Positions 12,901 to 24,900 of a DNA stretch of 64,000 bases are shown in pieces (the stretch's first letter is position 1; every line of letters begins with the position of its first letter). The notes below the pieces were generated by a model that made no database searches, was not told the DNA's origin, and saw nothing but the letters and a program-made list of their open reading frames with translations. The position numbers and the translations under genes were made by a program. Origin of the DNA: Pholis gunnellus (Eukaryota; Chordata; Actinopteri; Perciformes; Pholidae); NCBI GenBank assembly GCA_910591455.2, contig OU342814.1, positions 16,921,303 through 16,985,302 of the forward strand, in the 5' to 3' direction.

Positions 12901-15900
12901 ATTGTCGGCACCTCACCGCTCTCAAAGTTGCCCTTGGCTTTGTGCTCTTCACTGCAACCTGATCTTTTCATTCCCTGCCTCAAAAGAAGCCATTTTCTGT
13001 TAGCTCCGCTTCCTCTCACTGTTCAAAGGTGCTTGAGTGTGTGTGTGTACGTGTGTGTGTGTTGTGCATGCGTGAGTGTTCAAGAGCATCTTTCTCAGTG
13101 GGAAAAGAGTCTTTTTCCACCAAAGGAGAGGGCACGGCAGCAATGTCAGCGCTACTGATTAGAGCTGGCCACATGAGAGGGGAGAAAGAGACAGAGAGCG
13201 GGAGGACATTTGAGCGTAAAAGGCAGGGAAAATCTTTGATGTCATCCTCCTTAGTCTCTTTCTCTCGCCTCATGCACTCACACACACACACACATAACAC
13301 GGTGGCTTATGTCCTGCTGTGATGCTGACATTTGAAAAGGTAAAGTAAGGAGAGGGGATGGGAGGAGAGCAGGGGAAGAGGGCAGGAATGAGAAAGAGAG
13401 AAGATGAGAAGAAAAGGAGCAATTTGTTGTGGTTGTCTACGTCTTAGGCGGACAGACTATTCACAGCAGAAAAACCCGTCGTGTGTAACAAAGACATAGC
13501 ACTCAGCAGTTCAGTTTGTTGCAAATGTTCACATGTATCCAAGATCAGGAAATTAAGACTTATGGTTTGTTTGCGTTTCCTCAAGTCGTGTTTGCACAGT
13601 TGTGGGGTTTGTCTAACTTTAATAATTCCCCGTGTTTGTCTGTATTAGTGCGAGGGATATTTGATTTTCTGTGGCATAAGAGGGACTTTTAAAGGTTGAT
13701 CTGAGGGTCAAACTACCTTCTGGGGTTCAAGACACAAATTAAAATGCGGCTCAGCCCTCCTGCCACATTTTGTCACTCTCCATTTCTTAATATCCAAAAG
13801 TGCACAACCCCTATTAAAAAGTATCTCTTTTTTTTTTCCTAATGCTTTTAATTTGTACTGACAGAAGAAGCTCTCTGGCTAAAAGGTGGAGCTGCTGCCC
13901 GCCGGTTAGTGTTGCCCTGTGTGCTGTGGGATGTGATGTCCCTGTGTGGGAGAGATGAATGTCTTGGCTTGTTCCTATCACTGCTGATTCCCCGGCAGAC
14001 TAAATGGCCGGTGCAGCGGTGCAGTCACAATGAATGGCTGGCCTCTGTCTTCCCATGACAACCTCCTGCCTACCCACTGCTCTAATCCTCCACCGGGGCC
14101 ATTGATCTGCCTCTTATTGATTCTTCTTCTTCTTTCTTTTTCTTCCTCTCTCTCTCTCTCCCTCTCTCTATATATCTGTCTCCCTCTCAGATCTGTCTGC
14201 CCTGGCCAAGAAGATCAAGCTGGAGGCCATGGCAGGTTACCACAGCAACCATCAACATGGCGGTCCAAACGGAGAGAACGGCGACCACAACCACGGACTG
14301 AGTGAGTGTCGTCCTGTGACCATCCACACTCACACACACACACACATGCGTCGGTCCGACATATTTAGCGATGGTCATATAACACGTCGCTCTGTTGTTG
14401 TCCGTACACGTCTGTGATGCCAAGTCAATACGACTTGAGCAGCTGTGTTTATGGGCAGCTGCTGAATCAAGCTGATTAACAGCAGGATGTGACATCACCG
14501 CTCCTCACCGGTACGGTTTCCTGTGAGAGACGGTGAACACAAAAACAGCAGCAATGAGTCAGTTCTTCAGATGAAGTTAGAATATAAACATCTGGGTCAG
14601 GTAATCCAAACCATCAAGAAATGAGGAGATTTTTTTTTATCACCAGCTTTTTGTAGTTTTAGTAGATTGTTGAACGGTGAATTTCTCCTTCAGCTTGGAT
14701 TTGTTTGCATACTTGTGGGATTCAGTGAGATGAGAAAACACAGTTGGTCATCCACTCTGCAGCCCCCAAAATATTGCTGGTAAATCATTAACACATATTA
14801 GTCATCACATCAAGAGAGCATAGACCCAAACCAGCTCCGTTAGTCATGCTCAGCGTGGAATTCGTCTGTCATATCGAGTAACATTAGATCAGGCTTTACT
14901 GGAAGAGAAGTCTCTGCATTTCAGAGTTAAGTACGCAGTGTGTTCTCATCCCTTTGGCTACTTGTGCCGGTATAATATTTAGTCATATGATATTAAAAAC
15001 TGTTCCTTTGCACTGATTCCTGGTTTTGCAGTAAAGGAAAGAGGCAGCAAGCAAAAGTGGAGCGCCAGTGGACGAGACCAAGCGCACCCGGATGATAGAG
15101 AGATGAATAAGATGAGAGGCTGAAGCCAAATCAATAGTCTTCTCTCTAATTCACTATCCTGAATGCAAACGACAAATGCTGGACAATCGATGGGGGAACG
15201 GACGCACGCACGCACACACGCACACACACACACGCACACACACGCACACACACGCACACACCGCCCCCACTGTTATCGACAGGTTAAAGCGACATCAGTG
15301 TGTTTAGACAGATGACAGGGCTTATGGGGGTCTGTGTGGAATACACTATCAACCTGGGACGCATACACACACACACTCACCATGAGGCGCATACCGAAGG
15401 CTTTAGGACAGAAACTGTCCTTGTGTTTTTTCAGAAATTAGAAGGAGACAAAAGTAAAATCCCTGTATGTTTGAGCCTGGTACCTTTATGTTTTGGGCTT
15501 TGACTGTGTGTGTGTGTGTGTGGGTGTAGTAAATATTTTTCTCTACCCGTGTCTGTGAAACGCTCCCAGCCTTAAGCATTGTTTACCATTGCATACACTC
15601 CGTTACAACTGCCGGCATCTGTGCGCAGTTAGGTGGCATGGTTACCACCAGCCATTATAAACCTGTAAAGCCTAATCACTGTTAATGATAGAGTCAAGTG
15701 GAAACACACACACATACACACACACACAAACATACAGCGTAGGCATACATACACACATAAGAACGATGTGTTTTTTCCATACCGCCACCCACGGCCTTAT
15801 GGGAAGGATAGGCCCCTACCAGGGCTTTAACCACTACAAAGGCAATCTCAGATTACACACACGCACACACTCACAAATGCTGAGTGTGACACCTTATGGG

Positions 15901-18900
15901 CTGGGGAAGAGCGGGGAGCAGCCATTTCTGCATTTAACAAGATCTTCTGGGAAATTTACAGTAACTGTTTGTTTACAGTAATGGTTTGTTTGGATAAACA
16001 TAAGAGAGGCACTTTGACTTTTGATGTTTTTTAATGAAACATAAGAGAGAGTGATGGGAGGGCAGAGAAAGTGAAGAGAGGGGGGAAAACAGAGTTAAGA
16101 AGAAGGAGAGTGAAAATGAAATTATAGAGGGAGGGGGGGTTACAAAAGTGGAGCGCTGGGTTCTAAACCAAGGCTTAATATTTAGAGTTGGCTGCTAGTT
16201 TATTGTCAGAGCATCTGGTTATTTAGCTCCATTCAGACAGATCTTTTGTTTGGATTGGTTTCTGCTCTGGGCAAGTGAGAGACTAATCTGCCAAATGCAC
16301 AAAGCACTGCACATATGTCCGGCGAGCCCGACTCGTAAAGTCAACGCCTCACTCTTTATTTCTTAGTTTGCCCTTTTCTTTTTCTTTCTCTCTTCTTTTT
16401 CTCTCTCTTTCTTTCCTTTCCATCCATCATTTGTTCTGTTTCATCCCCCCTCTTTGGATAGCCTTTTTTTCTTTCCATGCACTCGTTCTATTATTTGTGA
16501 CAATTGTGTGGAATAGAGTCCAAGATTTTTTTCCTTTGTGTTTATAATTACCCAGCGTGCATTGCTGGCCCAGCACCAGGACTGCCATCAGCTTCTTTTG
16601 TTCCACTTCCTCCCTGTGTTTCTTTTGTTTTTGTTTTTCCTTTTATTAAATGATAAATATTTATGTCATTTTCTCCCCCCCAAACAGGATTGTTTGTTTC
16701 ATGAATAGAGGGACTGCAACAACCCACTAGGGTGCTGTTGAGAGGAAGGATTTTCTTTAAAGATAGTGGATGCCTGTGTTAACGAGAGGAGTGCGAACAA
16801 CAGATTGGCCAAGATAATAAAGAGTTTGGTTTGAGCCGCTGAAAATGTGTTGGGTTATCGTCAAGAACACCGAGAAAGAAATGTTAGATGTTTTTTCTTT
16901 GCTGTGTTTGTGCTTTTTGTGTTGTAATGAGCAGGGGAAGTGTTTCTCTGTCATGTCCTCTTCTACCTCCCTCCCATTTTCTCCTTCTCTCCTCCTGCTC
17001 TTATCTTTTTCCACACTCCACGTCTCTCGACCGCTCACACAATATTTTCGCGTCGTGGTTTAGAAGCAGAGCAGTCATCCGGGTAATATTGACTTCACAG
17101 AGGAACGACTTTGGAGTCCAGTTTCAAAAATGTCAGTTCAGTACACGGCACAGGGCCGAGCAGAGCCTTTTAAATTGTGATGGATAAATACAACTGAAGC
17201 AAAAACGAAGGAAGAGGGAGACCAGACCTGTTTCGTGTTGGGTGCATGTAAAGTGCAGCTTTGATGGCCTTTAAACAGAGCTGCTGGTCTGACCTTCTAT
17301 GCGAACCAACAGACTCTTACTGTAATCTCCTGTGCACTTCCTCCTTCAATAATTCTGTTTTCTGTTCTATTTTATTCTATTCTCCCACACCACCACCACC
17401 ACCAGTTCTGGATCAGTTGCCCTTCATGATGATGTCACATCCTCTGATTCCTGCCAGCCTGGCGCCGGCCTCCGTTTCCATGGCAATGGGCCAGATGAAC
17501 CGACTGAACACGCTGGCCAGCATGGCCAACGCGGCGCGTCTCCACGCCAAGCCCCCCGCCAGGACCCCCACCTCCGTCATTAAGGTGAACCTCAGAGGAC
17601 CGTCAGCGCGGTGGATCTGACCACCATGAGTCCATGTGACACTCGGCATCTCATGACATGAGTTTTATCATCTCATGACTTTTATTTACATAGTTGTTAC
17701 AAGATTACACGACATAACACTAAATTAAATAACTTGCTTTCAACATACACAGACGTATTTTCTGTCCCTTAGAATTCACGATCTTCTGATCAGTATACGT
17801 GAAGAATCACGTTTCTATGGTTGAGGCTAAAAATTGTCTCGTGGTGGGTCCAAGTTCTGGATCACTACCATAATGTAATCAGTTTTTCTTTGGCTTAAGG
17901 CCAATCCCATATCGATTCATCAATATTTGAGGTATCAGACAGAAACTCTGACCTTCTCAGCCAAGTTGGCTACTTTGTTTAAAAAGAGTGTTTTCACTCT
18001 TAAGAATAATTGAAAGGAGGTTTGGAAAGATTCAAAATGTTGCCAGATTGTCAGCGTCAGTCCTCACAAAGTCTGACATTACACCAAGTCCTCATCAGCG
18101 CCAGGAAGTACCGCCTCCGGTCGTAATTTTAACGGAGCATTGTTCAACCACTGAGTTAGGTCCCACAAATGATTTAAGAGGCTTATTGAAATGAGCACCA
18201 AATTTTCCTGTAAACACCAAAGAATACCAGAATACCAATATATGTTCCCAAGCTTTTAGAAGAATAAAGTTTTGTTTTGCTTACAGGTGATTTTGTGGAT
18301 AACTCTATTCTGCCCTAGGAAGTCCAAACTGCTACATTTGGTCATAATTGGGACCAGACACATTTTTCGACACATCTGTTTTAACAAACTAAAACTATTG
18401 TGACATAGAAATGTATCATTTCTGTGAAAATCTCTGGGTTTCAGAACCTGGCATTGCACTGCAGTCAGCAAATGCAAGAGAGCTGTATCAAGTTAAAGGT
18501 AGCATTAGCTCAAACTAAATGGACTTAGTGTGATTGAAAAACATCAGTTTTGATGGTAAAGTTCAGTTTGTTAACCATCATAACTTTATGAGACAGTAGC
18601 TATATTCAGTCACGTTGGAGAAGACAAACAATTTCAGCAATTTAGCAGAGTAGCACTAACTTCCGTGTCTGTTTTTGACTCTAAATTGGAATTACCCCAA
18701 TTTGGTAAATCCTATTATGCTTGTAGATAGAGATACACAATTCCTATGAAGTTTTAACTGTGAGTAACCAAAAACAAAGTATCGTCTTAAACAATCTAAC
18801 AACTTTTCTCTTGCATTCACTTAACCAGAATTCAGTATCTTCATTTTTAGGCAAATTAGTCATCCTCAAAATGCCATTAAATGGAAGCATAGATTTTTGT

Positions 18901-21900
18901 GGTTTCTTTTATTGTTTGTTCTGTACTTTACAAGCCGATATTTCTTGTTGTTTGGTAGGAGCGTGTGTTCGACAGCCCGTCCCCCTCTCCCTCATTGGAG
19001 GAAGCTCAGATGTCGTCCAATCACAGCAGCAGTGTGTCCAGTTCACCGTCCCACACAGAGCGCTCTGCAGAAACCACACGTGCGTACTTACCTGTGGTAA
19101 AGTGAAGAATGCTCCAGCTTTCATGATACCTGGGGAGGTATTTCTGAGCTGTGACCTTTTTGACTTTTTTATATTTTCATTTCAGACCCACATGATGACG
19201 GCCTGTCATCAAGTCACAATGTGTTGGGGCACTCTCCTGGTGTGGCGCATGTGGCCAGAGAGACAGATGGCACCTCAATGGAGTACAGCAAGGAGAACAA
19301 GAGGAGCCACGCTGACAGAGGTAAGAGTCACTGTTATGTTTGTATAGCTTGAGTCCGCATTGGATCTGGTTCAGCAGAACTTTGCTCTTTTAAAAAAAAT
19401 GTAATGTAACTTTGAACTTGTATTGTATTTATATGTCTGTAGTCTTGATTTAAAGGTGACATGAATTGTTTTACTTCTAAAAGGAGTCTCTTTCTGTACG
19501 TCTGGCATTCAATGTTCTCGTCAACCCTTCATCCAATCGACTTCACACTTGGTGTATTGCTGAGGACTCAAGGAAGTGCAGCTCTTGAGATCTTCGGGAC
19601 ATATTTATTAGTATTGCGTTATTAAACACTGTTCAGTGTATTGAGAGGGGACCCCTATTAACTGTGACACCGCCAAAAGGCATGCTGGGTACAACTTGCA
19701 CTCCGTAAATGTCAAGGACTAGATATGGAGCCCCTCCACACTTGCGGTATATTGCAGCAGAAAATCTGGCCTAAAAGCATTTTCCCCATCGGCCACCGCT
19801 GTAAAAGAGACGTCTGTAAACTGTTGACAAGACACTTCGAACTGTAAACAAGACCAATCATGACTCTTTCTGTTATTTATGATCCATAGAGGTTTTATAT
19901 CTAGGTTCACAATGTAAAGTCAATATGAGCTGAGCGGGAACTCATGGGCGGAGGACTAAATAGGCGACATCTTGGGGTCCAGCATCCACTTCTTATCATA
20001 CATCCAAGGTTGATGTTCGTGTGAGTTTGCTCACCCACATGACGCGTATACTCTAGCCTCGTCGGGTGTGAAGTAGTCTGGATGTGCGGTTCACTGGAAA
20101 GCTGCAAGAAGCAATAACGGAAGGCCGAGCTATCTGCCTGTTTTGAACGAGCACTGCACTAGTTACTCAAATGTGTTGAATAACAATGTCAGCTTACACT
20201 TCAAAGGTCAAGTTCTTGCTGTTTCCTGAGAATTTCTCGTTACAGTCATTAATCATTTAATGACAATTAATGAGTAATGATTATTTCTCTGCCAAATCAA
20301 TTGCTTTTAAACAAAGTCTGTCAATACGGTTTCCATCCTATCCATCCATGTCATCATTCAGACTTGTTTGAACAAGTTTGTGATGGTTTATTTAACACTC
20401 TTTATTTTAAAAGAGAACGGGTTTTCGAACAGTTTGACAAGAAAGAAATATCTCAGGTAACAGGTCATTAAGGATTCACTGTCTCACCTCTTCTTTCCTC
20501 CTCCTCCTCTCCTCCTCGCTGTCGGTGGCCCCCCTGGCTTCCCGCGGAGAGCAAAGACAAATAATTCCGCAAAACAGGGCTCCATTAGACCAGGAAGCAG
20601 TGTTACATTAGCGAGCCATTTGCCGGGCCGCGGCCTAACGAGCCAGGCGGCCTCCCGTGCTCTCAGCTGGACCTCATCTGCATAACGACCGCCTCCCTGT
20701 CGTTAGGGCCCGCGTTGCCACGGCGCTGCAACGTCAGTTGTTTGGTTCTCTCTGTCAGGGAGGTTTGCATTAGCTTAATGAGGACTGCTCAAGGACAAAC
20801 AGTCAGCAGAAATCTACAGCGAGAGAAAGAGAGAGAGAGAGGGAGAGAAACGGAGAGTTTGTATGTGTGTGCACGCGCCTGTGTAAATGTATTCTAATAC
20901 TGAATCACATTATTCAGTAATCGAATCTAAAAATCACAAAGGCCTCCCAGGTAAGGTTTCAGATGCTGTCAGGTATCTGTGAACATATTGACAAAGCAGT
21001 GATGGCACCAACAACGTGAATGCCATGCATCACATATCGCATTTATGCAATTGATTTTTAATTGATTTTGCTGCATGCAAATGAAACACATGTACATTTG
21101 CTGGATTGCAGGCTTTTGTGTTCGACCTACGACATCATAAGGATAGGTTTATCGTGGATTGAACAGAGTTTCAAAGAGCACTTCAGCGCTGTCATTCTGT
21201 CAATCCATCGTATGATAATCTCTGAGAGTGTGTGTGTGTGTGTATGTGAGTCAGTTTTGGCTGTGTGTGCTGTTTCGGTAGTCTTTGAACAACGTATCCA
21301 TGCAGCAAAGATCAGAGGCCATCCCTGACACCTCACTCCCATTAACCAAACATCAGCAGAATTTTATTCTCTGTCTGTCTCTCTCCTTCTCTTGCTCCCT
21401 CCCTCCCTCCTGTTCTCTTCCGCTGACTGGCAGTCTTCACGTGGTGAAGTTCATTAGCCCTGGGGACGGGTGGGAGAGGAATAAGAGAGGGGAAAAAGAG
21501 AGATGAAGTTGGGAGAAAAGAGAAAAACAGACAGTGACCTTGGTTAGGGAGATGGGTAAATGATCAAACGAGCTGGCAGCCGTGTGTATGTGAGTGTGTG
21601 TGTGTGTATTTATGCCAAACGTGTGTGTGTGTGTGAGTGTGAGTGTGAGGTAAAGTAGGCGTAAAACAGTAACTCAATAAAGGATCAGTCACATCCAAGG
21701 AGCCTGGGGAGCCCACGCTGCTGACTGCGCACTTCAGCGGCTACGAATGTGTGTGTGTGTCTGTATGTGAGCCACGGGAGTGTAGTTGGATGCCCTCCGC
21801 TGAGCTCGCCAGCACCTGCTAATTACCTTTCTCTACAGAGCAATGCTTTTAGCAAGAAAGAGGGAGAAAGAGGAGGGAGGGGGAGGGGGGGGGGGGGGGG

Positions 21901-24900
21901 GGGTTGGTATTGCTTCTCATCTGTGAAACACCTTGAATGTGACAGTTGCCAAGACGTGAGGCCGAGGCGGTGTAGGGGAGGTGGGTGTATTTGGAGCAGA
22001 AGATGCTGTGGTCAGCTAAGTGGAGAAAACACTGTCATTTGTCACAGACAGAGAAAAGTGCCAGATATCACATCGCGCGTTCACACTCGTCTCTGCTCCA
22101 GTAAGCGCCGGACTCCCAGGACGTCTTCGTCCTCAGTGGCTCGGATGACAGTGAACGCAGAAAGTGAGAAACTGCCTGATGTGGGGAAAAAAAATAAAAA
22201 TGCAAAAAAGGAAAAAAGATGGCTAATCTTCATCTCCCCTACTGTCAGGAATCAGGAACACGCAGTTCTCAGGTTTACAAACAGATGGTCATCCATAATG
22301 CAGCTTCTTAGCTGTTTTTATGGGAGACGTCAAGCTGTGATGCATTATCAATAGGCAGAGTGCCATCTAATAAAGGGTAACCACGTTTTCAAAACTACAA
22401 ACCAGGACTTCTGTAATTAGTGTAAACACCTATTTACTGTTGGCCTTGATATGTTTGCAAGACATTCTATTTATGCATTTATAGAAATTTGCATTCACCC
22501 TTGATTACATATAGTTGCTGGAACGACGATCCTTTTGTAGGTTTTAACATGAGTCAGTGGCACAGGAAAAGACGGTACATAAACTTTATTTACATAGCAC
22601 GTGTCAAAATAATACTTTCAAGAAGAAAAAGATCAATCTCTGTCTCTCATGCTGAAGCTGACTGCACTGATTGTATGTTGCTTTGGATGAAAGCAACTGT
22701 CAAATGAATGTAATGTAATATAAAATGTTGACAGTGTGAAATCCATAAAATATTAAGTTGTAAGTGCAAGAAAAAGACAAAGAAAACCGGTGACTTTTTT
22801 GTTTGAACTTATGTAAAATTTTTACTTCCGCATTCCATTCATACAGTACAGTTTGACATCATTTCACTTTCAATCATTGTCTTTACAAAATTCTCAGCGG
22901 CATCTATTCAGTTTTAGTACTAGAACAATAAAAATGTTCAATAAAATGTTTAAATACAATAAGGTGTAAAAACAGGCGACTTTTAGATTGATTTTTAATG
23001 ATTTTTGTTAAAGGCTTTTGTTGATTAGAAAACTCTCAAAATATTAATTTTGAAGTTGTCCTTATTTCAGAAAAGAAACTAAAGTCACTCCTGTGACTGC
23101 TTAAAGGAGAAGACTTGGGGTATTCTATATTTGTATTATTGTCAACAAAACCCAAGAAAGACCAAACCAAACAATGCGTTCGTCCACCTCCCAATACTTC
23201 CTGACTTCCTTCATCTGTTCCTGCTGAAGTCATACATCTTTAAAAGCAGCTCACGAATAGATATACTTTTATCTTTCTTAAACGGCCATGGTTTTTAAAA
23301 CAGCTGGGCGCTGTAGTTTTTAGCACACCGTACTCAAAGAGGAGTAAACTGTGCATTTGAGGGGGACTACTTTCAGTCGCAGATTAGTATTTCCAGCAGC
23401 AGAAATGTGAACGTAGGAACGACTCATAACAAAATATCCCTGCCCATGTTTGAGGTAATGAAGGAATATGTTACCCGGTGCAACAATGTGACTCTGTGTG
23501 TTTTTAAAAGTTTCTTTGGACAACAAGGGAGGTCTGAGGCACTGAGGAGTCGGCTTTATCAGCGTTTGGCTTCACAAAAAATACTTGTTCGTCGGATCAA
23601 TTCTATGTTGGATTTGCTCTTGTCATAGAATAATGTATAGTGTGTCTGCAAAAGTAAAGTAGAATAAACTGTAAGCCTTTTTGTGTTAAACTGATTCAAC
23701 TAACTAGATGTCAAAATGTCTCTCTGCCCTCCAGATAACAGCTCCTTCGCCGCTCAGACAACCAGGGAGAGCTGTGATAGACAAGTCTACCAGAAACCCC
23801 CATCAGGCTGTGAGAGGGTATCTTACCCCGCAGGACAGAAGCTCCCAGCAGGTCTCCACCACACTCCCTTCATCTTCCCGGAAGGCTTGTCCTCCATAGA
23901 GACCCTGCTCACGAACATCCAGGTGAGGCTCTGCTGGGGCTTTATTATTATTATACTCTGAGATGAATAGGAAGGGAGATGAGCCACTCTTTGGGATTTC
24001 CTGAAATGGTAAATAGCAGATGAGGCAGACATTTAAGATGTGCAGTAATTGGGATGGGCGTGTGCTGACCTGCTTCTCATATTTTACACGTCTTTGTTAT
24101 GGAAGAGTCACAATGAAAGCTCTCACCGGCTGGGTTTTCACAGGAAGAGAAGTGGAAAAAAACAAGTTTTTTTTTACCTCATCTGACCTGTTAGCATGTA
24201 ATTAAGAGATCACTGTTGACTGTCATGAGGTTAAAATCAAATGTATTTATTTTTCTCTTTTCCTGCCTGAGTAAATCCAGGAATTATACATCAGAGTAAA
24301 ACCACAACATTGCCTGAGTCAAATTATTTGTAATCTTGTTACTTTTACAGTGAGGTGGTTTACATGATGTTATATATACATTTACTGCAGATCATTTTAA
24401 ACTATTTAGATTTTTGAGAGTAAAAAAACACACTTTGCCTTTGTTAAAGTGAAATATTTACTTTGGGTGGAGTAAGAAGTTGTCTCTGTGAAGTGCTGTG
24501 AAGAAGACAGACGCCTCTCCTGGCTCCTGATCAGTGTGTAACCTGTTGATGTGTGGCTTTGTGTCTCCAAGCAGGGTCTGCTGAGGGTTGCCATAGAGAA
24601 CGCCCGGGCGCAGGAGAAGCAGGACCAGATGGAGAGGACAGAGCTGAAGATGGAACTGGTCCGAGAGAGGGAGCTGAGAGAGACCCTGGAGAGGCAGCTT
24701 AGCATGGAGCAGAAAAACAGAGGTAGGCCGCACCACATCAAGCATCGCAGGCATGAAACAGCAGAGTAAACTCTGTCAAATGTCCTCCGTGAACTCATCC
24801 AGTTTGATTTCATGCACAGTATACTGTACTTTCAGTATAACTAAACCATGAGCCAGGAGCATATTGGGCTTATTTACAGACAATACCTTCAAAGTCCCTC

